Assembly (NCBI GenBank): GCA_963744305.1
Contig: CAVUTF010000004.1
Location: forward strand, 62,001-126,000
From: FEN-1219 sp963744305
GTDB taxonomy: Bacteria; Pseudomonadota; Gammaproteobacteria; Steroidobacterales; Rariloculaceae
Length of the DNA stretch: 64,000 bases
Direction: 5' to 3'
The notes beneath the pieces are model-generated. The model was not told where the DNA came from and made no database searches. It saw only the letters and a list, made by a program, of their open reading frames with translations. The position numbers were made by a program, and so were the translations under genes. Shown piece after piece: positions 20,021 through 30,367 of the stretch. Position 1 is the first letter of the stretch, and the number at the start of each line of letters is the position of its first letter.

Positions 20021-20080
20021 GGGTCAGGCACGGGGTCAGGCACGGTGTCTGGCACCGGTGCCTGACCCCGTGCCTGACCC
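20021..20080. repeat. Long REP-like inverted repeat, probable bidirectional terminator
   Basis: A perfect 23-bp inverted repeat: left arm 20021-20043 and right arm 20058-20080, each built from two direct copies of the GGGTCAGGCAC unit or its complement. The 14-base centre (20044-20057) can extend the stem with GGTG/CACC. It fills almost all of the gap between the converging MmgE/PrpD gene and amidase gene. This GTGCCTGACCCC motif is a known dispersed REP type in several proteobacteria. There is no T-run, so it would act as a hairpin for mRNA stability or rho-aided termination. Confidence 0.85.
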
Positions 20081-20083
20081 CCG

Positions 20084-22384
20084 CTATCGGCGGCTCACCT
20101 CTTCCTTGAGCAGCGGGCCGAAGGCGGGCGGCGGCACGCGGTGGTGCGTGGCCGCCTCGTACGCGGACGCAACCGTGATGACTTCCGGATCCGTGCCGGG
20201 CGGGCCCCAGACCATGAGGCTGATCGGCATCGGAAACGGGAGTCGCGATTCGACGGTGCCGGTGACGGACCTGTAGGTCTTGCGGTCCTCGGAGAGCATG
20301 TACTGCGGCTCGTACACGATCTGAGTGTAGCCCGCGGGCACGTCGATCTCGGGGCCGCCGAGCAGCGCCGTGAACGCCGCACAGCAGCTCGCCGAACCGC
20401 GGTTGTTGATCGCGGGCTCGCCGGGCCCGCCGATCTTGTACGGCGGCAGCGTGTTCTCCGGGTTCACGAACGCGTCGATGTCGTTCTCGTACATCACCTT
20501 TTGAATCGCAAGCTGCAACACGAGCCGCATCTCGAGGTAGCTCATGTCGCCCTCGTCCGGCAGCAAATCCTGCACACCGACGGCGTTCTCGGACGACACG
20601 CGCTGGTCCTCGTCCTCCCACTTCGCGTTCGCGACGAACGCGGCCCAGTCCGTGATCCGCGTATCGCCGCGCTCTGCGAGGTATTTGTTCACGGTGAACG
20701 GGCTCTTGAAGTTGTCGAGGCCGCTGCTGATGCGCCGCAGGTTGAGTGCGGGCGACAACGGCGCCTTGCCCATTGCGAGCGCGATCGCGTAGTCGACGGT
20801 GCGTACGTCCCAACCCGGCACCGCGAACTCGAGCTCGCCCGAGCGCGTCGTCTGCCAGAAATACTCGGGCACGTTGTGCGCTAGGATCTCCGCGAACGCG
20901 TCCTGAAACGTGTAGACCATGTTCGGTACCGACGGGTCGTCGGGATACAGCGGATCGACGGACTCCACGAGCTCGGCGCCGAGCTTGTCGCGCAGCACCG
21001 CTTTGATTTCACGATCGATCTGATCGCTGATCGCCGCGTCGTTCTTCACGTGCTTCACCATGAACTCGCGCACGACGCCGATCCGCATGCCGGTCAGCGG
21101 CTTGCTCGCTACCTGCGCGTCGCCGACGACGAAGCTCGCGTACGGTTCCTCCGGAATCAGCCGCTTCGGAATCGCGGTGAACATGTCCTCCGTCTCGAAG
21201 CCCTTGACGGCGTCGAGCACCGTCGCGACGTCCTCCACCGTGCGGCAGTGGATGCCCGCACGATCGCCAGCCCGCTGGCTGTTCATGCCGCCGTGCTGCA
21301 TCAGGCCGCGAGTGGTCAAGAAGTTCACGACGTTGTTGCGCGACGCCGGACCCTTGCACGAGGCCGACCCCTGCTCGCAGATCGAGCACGCGACCATGTT
21401 CGCGGACACGGACACGCCGGAGCCCGAGCTCGTGCCGCGCGGCACGCGCTCCGTGTCGTACGGATTGCATGCTTGGCCGCCCCATGCCGCATACGCGTAG
21501 TTGCCGTCCGGCAGCCACGAGCGCGGCTTGGCCGCGGGGCCGTCGGCGAAGCCCAAGCCGGTCTCCTGAGCGACGGCCGTGCCGAAGATGATCGCACCCT
21601 TCTCGCGCAGGTCCGCGATGTCCGGGGAATCTTTCGGCGGCGCGTCCATCGCGTAGTTGACGTCCTGGCCGCCCGTGGAGCGCATGTCCTTCGCGTCGAA
21701 CCAGTTCTTGTGCGAGAACACTACGCAGTACATCGGCATGGCTTGCAGATCGGGATTCTTGCCGTAGAGCGCGTCGAGCTCGGCGGCGCGCTCGAGGGCG
21801 TCGGGCTGTTTGCGGAACTCCTCGCACTGCGGCGGCGCACCCACCGGCAACGGACCCGTCGAAGGATGCGCGTCGAACGCGCCCTTGCAGGTGACGGAGC
21901 GCTCGCCGCGGATATTGATGGTCTCCAGCGCATTCAGCTGGCCCGCGTTCGGAATGCCGACGCGCATGCCGAACTGCTGCTGCGCGCTCGGATCGGAGAT
22001 CGTCGGTTCCATCCGGCCGAAGTCGATCGGCAGCCCGTCGTATTCGTCGAGTTCCGGCAAGATGGAAGCGGCTGGGACCGTCTCGGTCGGAAACTCGAGC
22101 GGCTTGCCGCCGCGCACGATGCCCATCGCGGGCGCGATCGGCGCACCGTCAGCCGTCACAAGCGCGGTGCAGATGCCGTTGTAGGCCTGCACGCGCGCCA
22201 AATACCCTTGCACGACGTCGCGGCACGTCGTTGCTCCGTTTTGGATCGCGGCGTGCAGCTCCTTGATCGTGGATTCCTCGACCGCGAACTGCGCGGCGGC
22301 GACGTGCGGCGCGAACGCGAGCACCGTTGCACGCGCAAGAAATCGAGCTGTTTGCCATCCCGTCATTCTTCGTTTCATCGTCAC
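20084..22384 (-). CDS. Exported amidase-signature-family hydrolase
   Basis: A 766-residue intact protein. It starts at GTG (complement 22382-22384), with ATG 22378 as alternative, behind GAGGAGAGGAACC. The N-terminus carries a signal peptide (ARATVLAFAPHVAAAQ). Amidase-signature features follow: TIKELHAAIQNGATTCRDVV, the catalytic lysine region FSHKNWFDAKDMRSTGG, AIIFGTAV, and the Gly/Ser core VPRGTSSGSGVSVSANM carrying the catalytic serines. It is longer than typical amidases (~450-500) because of large insertions rich in cysteine (SICEQGSASCKG, SASCCAAF). It lies 18 bases after the TonB receptor gene in the same direction, so the receptor may import its product or substrate. The specific amide is unknown. 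Confidence 0.85.
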   Translation of the reverse strand: MTMKRRMTGWQTARFLARATVLAFAPHVAAAQFAVEESTIKELHAAIQNGATTCRDVVQGYLARVQAYNGICTALVTADGAPIAPAMGIVRGGKPLEFPTETVPAASILPELDEYDGLPIDFGRMEPTISDPSAQQQFGMRVGIPNAGQLNALETINIRGERSVTCKGAFDAHPSTGPLPVGAPPQCEEFRKQPDALERAAELDALYGKNPDLQAMPMYCVVFSHKNWFDAKDMRSTGGQDVNYAMDAPPKDSPDIADLREKGAIIFGTAVAQETGLGFADGPAAKPRSWLPDGNYAYAAWGGQACNPYDTERVPRGTSSGSGVSVSANMVACSICEQGSASCKGPASRNNVVNFLTTRGLMQHGGMNSQRAGDRAGIHCRTVEDVATVLDAVKGFETEDMFTAIPKRLIPEEPYASFVVGDAQVASKPLTGMRIGVVREFMVKHVKNDAAISDQIDREIKAVLRDKLGAELVESVDPLYPDDPSVPNMVYTFQDAFAEILAHNVPEYFWQTTRSGELEFAVPGWDVRTVDYAIALAMGKAPLSPALNLRRISSGLDNFKSPFTVNKYLAERGDTRITDWAAFVANAKWEDEDQRVSSENAVGVQDLLPDEGDMSYLEMRLVLQLAIQKVMYENDIDAFVNPENTLPPYKIGGPGEPAINNRGSASCCAAFTALLGGPEIDVPAGYTQIVYEPQYMLSEDRKTYRSVTGTVESRLPFPMPISLMVWGPPGTDPEVITVASAYEAATHHRVPPPAFGPLLKEEVSRR

Positions 22385-22402
22385 GGTTCCTCTCCTCGAG
22401 CT

Positions 22403-25142
22403 CTAGAATTCAGCACGGATCGTGGCCTGCCAGCGCCGCCCCGGCATCGCCGAGGCCAGCGCGTCGGACAACGTGTCGCCGGTGCGCGCGCGGAAGTAGC
22501 GCTCGTCGGTGAGATTCAGCACGTCGACCTTGATGTGAAAGCGATTGAAGTCCCAGAAGACGCCCGCGTCGACGGTCTGCGTGGACGGCAGCTCGACGAG
22601 CATGAGCCTCCCCGTATAGACGCTCGAGAAATAGTTCATCGAGAACGTCAAGCCGACGCCGATATCGAACTGATAGTTGCCCGAGAGACCGAGCTGCGTC
22701 TCGGGATTGCCGCGCTTCACCTCGAAGCCCGGGACGTCGTTCGGCATCACGAGGAAGCTGCGGCCGCCGTACAGGAACGCTTCGGCGGGAAAGATCACGT
22801 TGCCGTTGGCGTCGAGCACGTCCTGGAATCCGAGCGTGCGCGCGTTGACCAAGAAATTGCCGCCGCCGGTCAACGGATCGAACTCGGTCTGCTGCCGCAA
22901 TGCATAGAACGACATGAACGCGTTCGCGAGCGGCACCCACTTCACCTCGGCCTCCCATCCTTCCGTGATGGTCGCGCTGACTTCCGCGCCGATCACGGAC
23001 GGGTCGTCGCTCTCAGTGATGCTGATGCGCGTCTGCTCGTAGAGCGCCGTGGAGAAGAACAGCTTCTCGTCGAGCGCGGTGGTTTTCAAACCCAGCTCAC
23101 GCAGCCGCGCCTCGCCGATGTGGCCGTTCATGATCACGGCGTTGTCCATGCTGTTGTTGTTGCTCTCGAGCGTGAGGCTCGATTCGGCAACGGTCGCGTA
23201 CGGCCGCAGCCTGTTCGGGAACTCGTGCGACACGCTCACGTTCCACGACGATCCCGAATCACGGCCGCTCGCGCCGACGTCCGCGGTGCGGAACGCGCCA
23301 GGGTTCGACGAGCGGCCGGTCGTCGGATTGAACGTGCCGGCGAAATCCACGTTCTCGGCGCGCGACTTGTCGTAGCGCGTGCCGAGCATCAGATTCGTGC
23401 GCTCGAAGAAATCGATGTCGAACAGCACGCCGATGCCGGCTTCCGAGTAAACCGTTCGGTAGCTGCTCGTCCACGGCGCGCCGTCGTTGTAGAGATCGGG
23501 GTTCTCGAACGAATGCACGAAGGTCGCGTTCGGGCTCATCGAACCGTCGCCGAGCATCACATCCGTGCGATTGCTCGAGAAATCGCCGCCGTAGCGATAG
23601 CCGGTCGCGTGCGTGTAGCGCACGTTCATCGAGCCCAACGTGTTCACGGCAAGCCACGAGGGCGTGCTCGTGAGACGCCGCGTCACCGTGAACTTGTTCT
23701 CCATGACACGCACGTCCTGCTTGCCGCCGCCGGGCTGCTCGGAGAGCTTGTGATTGATCCATGCTGTCGTAGAACAGCTGATTCTTCATCGTGAAGTCCG
23801 AGTTCTCGTCGTTCACGAAGTCGACGAACGCCGTCATCAAGTCCGCTTGCAGATCGCGCTCGAAGCTGTCGGAGCGGCGGAGATCGAGGGTGTCGTAGCC
23901 TACCGTGCGCGGATCGAGCACCATCCCGACCGGCACGAACCCCGACGTCGGCAGCGGACCGCCGACGCCTTGCGCGCGGAGCGACCCTGTCGGATCGGCC
24001 TCCGGATGAGCGACGAGATAGTCGTACATGGCCTGCGGAATCCCCGCGACCTTCGGGAACTGATCGATCGGTAGATAGTTGCCGTTTGCGTCCTTCGGCC
24101 AATTGAACCGCTGGCTCAACGGCTGATTCGCGGCGCTGATGTTGCCGCGCACGGGCGATGCTTGGTGCATCTCGAGATAGCCGATCTTGCCGTTGTCGTT
24201 CACGTCTATGTTCACGAGCGGCGACCCGCGCACGTAGCGCCCCGTGTCGACGACGTCCTGACTGAAGCGATTGATCAGCGCACCCGACGTGGTCGAGCGC
24301 TGGAAGTTCGCGCCCGTCTCCATCCGGAAATCGCCGATCATGTTGTCGATGCTCGTCGCTGCCTGCACGAGGCGCTGACCGACGTCCACGAGCTCTGCGT
24401 AGGTGCCGGATTCCTCCGCGAGCGCGTAGACGTAGTAGCCGCCCTCGCGCTCGTCGAGGAACGGCAACGGGCCGCCCATGCCGAACGACGACTCGCGGCG
24501 ATCGTACGAGCCCGTGATCGCGCTCGCGAACCCTTCTGATTCCGTCATATAGCCGCCTTCGCGGACTCGTCCGGATTTCGGAACCATGTTGGTGTAGCCG
24601 CCGATCTTGCCCATGCCGTAAATCGGCGACGGCGGGCCTTTGACGACTTCGATCGTGTCCATCGCCGCGAGCACGCTGCGCGCGTGTCCCTGGAGATTCA
24701 GGCGCTTCATGCCGCGGAAGTAGGTATCGGCCGGGACGTTGCGCACGTCGATGGAGCCTTGGATGCCGAAGCGCGTCGTCGTGTAGACGCCTGGCACGAG
24801 CTTCACTAGGTCCTCTACCGCGGAGAGGCCGAACAGATCGATGGTCTCCTCGCTGATGACAGAGACCGAACGAGGAGTATCCACGAGCGCCTTGTCGAAG
24901 CCGAACGACGATCCGCTCGGCGCATTCGGCAGCACGCGATTCGGATCACCGGTGACGAGTATTTCGTCGATGCTGTCCGGCGCGCCGTCGGTGCTCACGG
25001 TGGCGGTATCGGCGGCATCTACGGCTTGCGCGTGCGCAGCGCCGGAGAATACGAACGAAACGACAACCATGAGAACGATTGACAACCACACATCCACTCG
25101 CACGACCTTGGCGAAATCGTGCCTCCCGATTTGCGTACGCAT
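22403..25142 (-). pseudogene. TonB-dependent receptor with one frameshift
   Basis: A receptor of about 910 residues with one single-base shift near 23757. It starts at ATG (complement 25140-25142) behind GGGAGAAAAAGC. Features in order: signal peptide (ending GAAHAQ), TonB box-like DEILVTGDPNRV, plug domain (LVDTPRSVSVISEETID, GSIDVRNVPADTYFRG, MDTIEVVKGPPSPIYGMGKI), then the barrel, ending VLNLTDERYFRARTGD and the terminal ATIRAEF. The plug wording (PRSVSVIS, IEVVKGP) resembles siderophore-type receptors, though the NVPADTYFRG block is seen in broader groups. It probably forms an operon with the amidase and is divergent from the ECF sigma factor gene, a typical regulator of such receptors. 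Confidence 0.85.
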
Positions 25143-25426
25143 GCTTTTTCTCCCTGTCTTTGCTTTGCCGCCGCGCGTCGTTGCGCGCCCGGTTACGAAG
25201 ACAGACGAGCGCTCCGAGCAGTCCCCTACCGCGTACTGCAGATGAAATTTTTTCCTGCACTCGAAGGGAGAAACTCACGTCATGCCGACGCACAACGTTG
25301 GATCAGACGCTCTGGTGCGAGCACCGAAGTCGAGCAAAAAACCGCGGCGAACGTCGAAAAACACCAAGGAATTCGTGCGGCACAAACTTTGCACCGCAGA
25401 GCTCAGCCCAGTACGGAGGAACGACG

Positions 25427-26002
25427 ATGAGCACGACACGCGAGCATGCGATAGCTGCGCATTCGCCGATGCTCGCAGCGGTTTTCGATCCGGTTTCTAT
25501 CAGCGAGGTCATCCGCCGTCACCACGACTCGTTGTTGCTGTTTCTGCGGCGACGCCTCGCGGTGCCGGAGGACGCCTTCGACGCCGCGCAGGAAACGTAC
25601 TTACGGATGATGCGTTATGAGGGTTCGCGCGCGATCGAATCGCCGGTCTCGATGCTGTTCCGCATAGCGGTCAACGTCGCCGCGGACCAAGGGCGCGCTG
25701 CACAGAGCCGTCGCGCGGCCGATCATCTCGCGCTCGACGACGTCGAGCTCGCATCCGAGGAGCCGTCCACCGAGCGCACGGTCGCGGGGGAGCAGGATCT
25801 CAGTATGCTGCTCGCAGCGATCGACGGACTGCCTCCGAGGTGCCGGCAAGTGTTCCTGTTGAGCAGAGTCGACGGCATGACCTATCCGCAAATCGCGCGG
25901 CACTGCGGAATCTCGGTGAAGATGGTGGAGAAGCACGTGAGCCACGCTTTGCTCGCGTGCGCCGCAAAGGTTGAAAATGTTCGGAGCGGCGCACGGCATT
26001 GA
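25427..26002 (+). CDS. ECF RNA polymerase sigma factor, FecI-like
   Basis: A 191-residue protein starting at ATG 25427 behind CGGAGGAACGACG. Sigma region 2 is visible (ISEVIRRHHDSLLLFLRRRL, DAAQETYLRMMRYEG, PVSMLFRIAVNVAADQGR) and region 4 (AIDGLPPRCRQVFLLSRVDG, MTYPQIARHCGISVKMVEKH). The sequence VFLLSRVDGMTY is characteristic of FecI-type iron/TonB-linked sigma factors. The gene is divergent from the TonB receptor, with a 284-base shared promoter region. No FecR-like anti-sigma gene follows; the next gene is a convergent DUF1840 protein. The usual FecI-FecR-receptor triad is therefore incomplete here. Confidence 0.9.
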   Translation: MSTTREHAIAAHSPMLAAVFDPVSISEVIRRHHDSLLLFLRRRLAVPEDAFDAAQETYLRMMRYEGSRAIESPVSMLFRIAVNVAADQGRAAQSRRAADHLALDDVELASEEPSTERTVAGEQDLSMLLAAIDGLPPRCRQVFLLSRVDGMTYPQIARHCGISVKMVEKHVSHALLACAAKVENVRSGARH

Positions 26003-26020
26003 GCCGCGCGCCAATGGGCG

Positions 26021-26335
26021 TCAGCTATCCCAGAGCACGTCGGTCTGGGCCTTGGCGGCGGCACGCAGGAGCTCGAGCAGCGGGACCGCGCGTCGCGAGA
26101 GCTCCACGGGCGCCTCTGCCCCGTCCTCGTGATCCGGATCAGCGGGAGCGTTTTTTTCTGCGGCCTTTTGCGCTTTGACGGCGGCCTCGAGACGCGCGAG
26201 CGCCGCCGGTACGTCTGCCGCCTTGATCGCGCTCGGCACCGTGCCGCTGTGTCCCAGGAGCTTGAGCAACTTGAGTGCGACGTCGCCGAACATCGTGATG
26301 TTCGGGTAGGCTTTTGTCCGGAACGTCACGAGCAT
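26021..26335 (-). CDS. DUF1840-family protein
   Basis: A 104-residue protein, MLVTFRTKAYPNITMFGDVA, continuing LKLLKLLGHSGTVPSAI and ADVPAALARLEAAVKAQKA. These blocks are diagnostic of the small DUF1840 family of beta- and gammaproteobacteria, whose function is unknown. The ATG at complement 26333-26335 is chosen because family members begin M-L-V-T-F; the open frame extends further upstream. No signal peptide or membrane segment is present. It converges with the sigma factor gene. Confidence 0.85.
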   Translation of the reverse strand: MLVTFRTKAYPNITMFGDVALKLLKLLGHSGTVPSAIKAADVPAALARLEAAVKAQKAAEKNAPADPDHEDGAEAPVELSRRAVPLLELLRAAAKAQTDVLWDS

Positions 26336-26555
26336 AATAACGCCCAGCGGACCGGGTCTAGCACAGCTGAGCAGAGCTTGTCGCTCCCGCATGCCTACCG
26401 GAAACGTAGCCGCCGCATCTAGACTTTAGTCCCACGAACCGAGATGTCGCGTTGGAGTATAGTGCCTATGGGGGGGCCGCGGTACACCAATAATAATCTG
26501 GGCCGGGGCGCCGAACTGGGCCGACTTTGTTCGTACTCCTCGGAGTCGCTAGCTG

Positions 26556-27117
26556 ATGCAGGCTTTCGGCCGCAACAGTATCGTTACGCGCGTGGTGCTG
26601 ATCGCAATGGTCGCCGACGTCCTCGGCGTGACGCGTTGTTCGTGCGCAGGAGTCCGCACCCGTCGAGGACGAAAACAAAGCGACGTTCCTGTACCACTTC
26701 GGCACTTATGTCGAATGGCCCGAGCTTGCGCGGCCCGACGAGCCGATTACGATTGCCGTGCTGGGGGCGCCGGCCGTCGTCGAACAACTGCGGACGTTCT
26801 TGTCCGGGCGCACGATTCAGGAGCGTCCGGTCGTCGTGCGCACACTCTCCAACATCAACGAGGCTACCGGTGCGCAGGTGTTGTTCATCGGGCCGGAGCA
26901 CAACGAACGCTTGCGCCAGCTCATCGCTCGTGTCGGGAAACGACCGGTGTTGATCGTCACCGATGCCAACGATGGCCTCGAGCAAGGCGCCATGGTGAAC
27001 TTCAAGGTAGTCGACGAGCGGCTGCGGTTCGAGATCTCGCTGGCTGCGGCCGAAAAGGCAGGCCTGATGCTGAGCTCGCTGCTATTGTCCACGGCGCTGC
27101 GAGTGGAAACGGGCTGA
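26556..27117 (+). pseudogene. Frameshifted YfiR-family (DUF4154) periplasmic protein
   Basis: The signal peptide is read from ATG 26556 (SIVTRVVLIAMVADVLGVT), behind CGGAGTCGC. Near 26645 the frame shifts into the mature protein: ENKATFLYHFGTYVEWP, TIAVLGAPAVVEQLRTFLSG, QVLFIGPEHNERLRQLI, VLIVTDANDGLEQGAMVNF, ERLRFEISLAAAEKAGL and LSSLLLSTALRV. This order (FxYxFGxYxEWP, I-G-x-x, G-A-M-V-N-F, L-S-S-x-L-L) defines the YfiR/DUF4154 family, which includes the periplasmic repressor YfiR of a diguanylate cyclase. Length would be about 186 residues. The neighbour on the opposite strand is a sensor kinase, whereas YfiR-like genes usually sit beside a receptor or a cyclase. Confidence 0.8.
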
Positions 27118-29367
27118 TCAAGGGGATCCTCAGGCGAGTCGCCGACTTGAGCTTCTGACAGCGGCGTCGTGTAGACTGGCAGCCTGAGCTCGAAGGTCGC
27201 GCCGCGATCGGGATTGTTGGTGCCCGACAGGTGCCCTCCGTGCGCCGCGACGATCGAGCGGCAAATGGAGAGCCCGAGGCCTAGGCCTGTTGCTTTCGTC
27301 GTCAAGAACGGCTCGAAGAGCCGATCCGCGACCTTCGGCGCGAGCCCACTGCCGTTATCGACGACCGTCACCTTTACGAAGCCGTCGCTCGCTGACGTCG
27401 ACACCGCAAGGGTCCGCTCAGCCGGCTCATGTAGCGTCCATCGCCTCGCAGGCGTTGATCAACAGGTTCAGCAGAACCTGCTGCAGCTGCACGCGATCGC
27501 CGCGACTTTCCGGCATGTCTGCTGCCAGCCGCGAAGCGAACTCGACGTGGTGTGCGACGAGTTGCCCACGAGCGAGCCCGAGCGCCTCGCCGACGAGGTG
27601 GTTGACATCCAGCGGCTGGAAATCCGCCTTGCCCTTTTTCAGTAGCTCCCGAAGTCGCCCGATGACCTCGCCGGCGCGCTTGTCCTCGGACACGATATCT
27701 TTGAGTATTTCCCGCAATTCCTCCAGATCGATCTCTTTTCGCGCCAGCAATAGCTCGGCGGCCTGCGCGTTGCTGAGAATCGCCGTGAGCGGCTGGTTGA
27801 GCTCGTGCGCGAGCGCTCCCGAGAGCTCACCGAGGATGGCTACGCGCGTCAAGTGTGTGACCTGCTCGCGCCGCTCCTGAGCCTCCGTCTCCGCGAGCTT
27901 CTGCGCGGTGATGTCGCGGCCCACAGCTTGGAGCTCGCTGACGCGGCCATCGGCGCCGGCGACCGCGTGATTGACCCATTGCTGCCAACCCACGCCGCCG
28001 TCCGGCCGCAACACGCGGTGCGTGTAAGTTTCCGTGCGCGGCTCGGTCACGAGCGATCGCACGCGGTCGAGGGCGGCCTCCCGCTCGGGCTCGGGAAGCA
28101 AATCGATGAACTTGCGGCCGACGAGCTCATCCCGAGTGCGCCCGAAGTAGCGGCAGTAGGCCTCGTTCACGAACGTGAGCGTGCTGTCCGGCAGATAGCG
28201 GCAGATCAGGTCGCTCTGCGACTCGACGACGTTGCGATAACGGTCTTCCGTCTCGTGGAGCGCCCGCTCGACACGGCGTTTTCGAACGCGCAACAAGAGC
28301 ACTATGATCAGCAGCGTCTGCAGCGCGATCAGCGCGAGCACACCCAGAATCTGGGCTCGATATTCATCCCATAGCGCCGGGTCTCTGTACTCGACGACGG
28401 TGCCCGCCGGCAATCGCGACTCGTCCAAATTCCAGCGGCGCAGTTGCCGCCAGTCGACGACGGGCCGCGCGTTCGCCCGCCGAATCGGCAGCTCGGCGAC
28501 GCTCTCGCCATCGAGGACACGCTGTGCAAGCTCCGCCATCGTCCCGGCCATCGCTTCGATGCTATCCACATAGCCGCCGACGGCCCCTCCGCCGATATAC
28601 GAGTCATACACGCCGTAGACGGGCGCGTTGGAGGCCACCGAGATTCTGCCGATCACATCTGCCGGCGAATCGAAGCGAACGCCGTCGCGATCCTGCGCCA
28701 TGCTGAGCAGGATCACGAACGCGTCGCGCGGCAGTCCGGCCAGCTGCTCGAGCAGCGCCGCAAACGGCTCCCCGGAAAGAAAGGTCACGTCGAGCCGGTC
28801 GTGGTACGACTCGAGGCGTTCACGCGCGAGGGCGCCCCACTGCACGTCGAGAGGTGCGATACCGGCCACGACGACGAGCTGCCGCGCATCCGGCTGTAGT
28901 GCGAGCGCGAGCTCGACCGTTTCGACGACGTCGAAGTAGCCCAGCACGCCGGTCGTGCCCGGCGGCAACTCCTCGCGTCGCAGCGTCGACTCCCGAATGC
29001 CGCCGAAAACGATCGGCGCGCCCGGAAACAACGCCGCACTATGCCGCGACAGAAAAGCCAGCGGCGATGCGCCGGCCGTGATGACGACGTCGATCGTGTT
29101 CCTCGGCGTACTTGTCCTGCAAGTATCCTGTGACCGTCGCTTCGTACTCGCCCCCGTGAAGCGATCGGAATCCACGGATTCCAGGAACCAATCGATTCTG
29201 TCCGTTCCGCCATCGAGGGTCGCCTCGAATCTCGGATCCAATAGTGCGCGAGCAACGCCGGTGGGATTCTGAATCAGCAACAGGACTTGTTTTTGCTGCG
29301 CGCGCGCGGAATCCGCGGCCAGGATGCCGAGGGCGGCCGACAGCAGGGCTACACCGACCCGCGCCAT
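26817..29367 (-). pseudogene. Frameshifted sensor histidine kinase (substrate-binding-like sensor, PAS, kinase)
   Basis: The start is ATG (complement 29365-29367) with a signal peptide (VGVALLSAALGILAADSARA). A large extracytoplasmic ABC-substrate-binding-like domain (residues ~25-330) is followed by a membrane segment (ILGVLALIALQTLLIIVLLL), a PAS domain (YRNVVESQSDLICRYLPDST), the dimerisation/phosphoacceptor helix (ILGELSGALAHELNQPLTAI) and the ATPase boxes (QVLLNLLINACEAMDAT, VVDNGSGLAPKVADRLFEPF, TGLGLGLSICRSIVAAHGG). A single-base shift breaks it at about 27428, between the N box and G boxes. A compensated pair near 29100 and 29157 alters about 20 residues. The frame stays open past RLPVYTTP to 26817, antisense to the YfiR-like gene; the real end is probably near 27150. 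No response regulator is adjacent. Confidence 0.75.
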
Positions 29368-29448
29368 CTCGAAAACCCGCCTAGGCGCATAATTGATACA
29401 CGACGACGAACGACCTTAGCTCAGATGATTCGGAGAGTGAAGGCAGTG

Positions 29449-30354
29449 ATGAGTCGCGCAGCCTCGGCGCTATTGCCCGCGTTTTTCCTCGCGATCGGCA
29501 GCGTCTGCGCCCAGGACCTCGAGCCCAGGCAATACGTCAATATCCCCACCGGCCTGAACTTCTTGCTCGCAGGCTATGCAACGTCGGAGGGCGGCGTCCT
29601 CTTCGATCCCTCGATCGCGCTCGAAAACGCGGAGATCAAGGTTGATGGTCCGGTCGTCGGCTATGCGCGTTCCGTCGCGCTCGGCAGCTTGTCCGCGAAA
29701 GTCGACGCCGGTGTTGGGCACGTCTGCCTGGCCGGATCGGCCGACTTCGAAGGGGAGCGAGTCTCGCGCGACGTGTGTGGCTGGAGCGACGCGAGGATGC
29801 GGTTAGCCGTAAATTTCAAAGGCGCACCGGCTTTGAGTCTGCAGGAGTTTGCGAACTACAGGCAGGATCTGGTCATCGGCGCGAGCCTGCAACTCGGCGT
29901 ACCCGTCGGCGACTACGACTCGCAAAAACTCGTCAACATCGGCGCCAATCGCTGGTCGGCGCGGGCCGAGATCGGGTTCTCGAAGGTCGTGCAACGATGG
30001 TATCTCGAGCTCGCTCTGGGCGGCACGTTTTATCAAGATAACGACGAGTTCACAGGTTACCGCACGCGCGCGCAGGAGCCGATCTACTCGCTGCAGGGTC
30101 ACGCGATCCGCGGCTTCAGCTCAGGCGTTTGGGTCGCCGTCGATGCCACGCACTATCGCGGCGGCCGCACGACAACCGACGGCCTTGCCGACCGCAACCT
30201 GCAGCGCAACTCGCGATTCGGTCTGACGCTGTCGGTGCCGGTCAACCGGGCGCATTCGGTGAAGTTTTATTACAGCAGCGGCGTGTCGACGCGCACGGGC
30301 ACCGACTTCGATACCTTCGGTGCCGCGTGGCAGTATCGATGGGGCGGGAGTTGA
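29449..30354 (+). CDS. Outer-membrane MetA-pathway/phenol-type transporter-like beta-barrel protein
   Basis: A 301-residue exported protein. ATG 29449 is chosen because GAAGG precedes it and it begins a clean signal peptide (ASALLPAFFLAIGSVCAQ); ATG 29425 is an alternative. The mature part alternates beta strands with periodic aromatics: YVNIPTGLNFLLAGYATSEG, VVGYARSVALGSLSAKVDAG, LVIGASLQLGVPVGDYDS, LVNIGANRWSARAEIG, FYQDNDEFTG, ALQG-like turns and HSVKFYYSSGVSTRTGTDFD. This matches the transporter family named for phenol MetA degradation, predicted outer-membrane channels. It is divergent from the sensor kinase, with an 81-base gap, so the kinase could control it. Substrate unknown. Confidence 0.75.
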   Translation: MSRAASALLPAFFLAIGSVCAQDLEPRQYVNIPTGLNFLLAGYATSEGGVLFDPSIALENAEIKVDGPVVGYARSVALGSLSAKVDAGVGHVCLAGSADFEGERVSRDVCGWSDARMRLAVNFKGAPALSLQEFANYRQDLVIGASLQLGVPVGDYDSQKLVNIGANRWSARAEIGFSKVVQRWYLELALGGTFYQDNDEFTGYRTRAQEPIYSLQGHAIRGFSSGVWVAVDATHYRGGRTTTDGLADRNLQRNSRFGLTLSVPVNRAHSVKFYYSSGVSTRTGTDFDTFGAAWQYRWGGS

Positions 30355-30367
30355 TGCCGGTCGCCGT

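Noticed and set aside
21050..23794. A 914-residue rightward open frame antisense to the amidase and TonB receptor genes
   Set aside because: It is rich in Arg, His and Val, has no domain or ribosome site, and lies opposite two clearly conserved genes; it is a by-product of high GC content.
26817..27150. C-terminal extension of the sensor kinase antisense to the YfiR-like gene
   Set aside because: The kinase core ends near RLPV; the further 100 residues mirror the opposite coding strand and are probably read-through of an open but non-coding frame.
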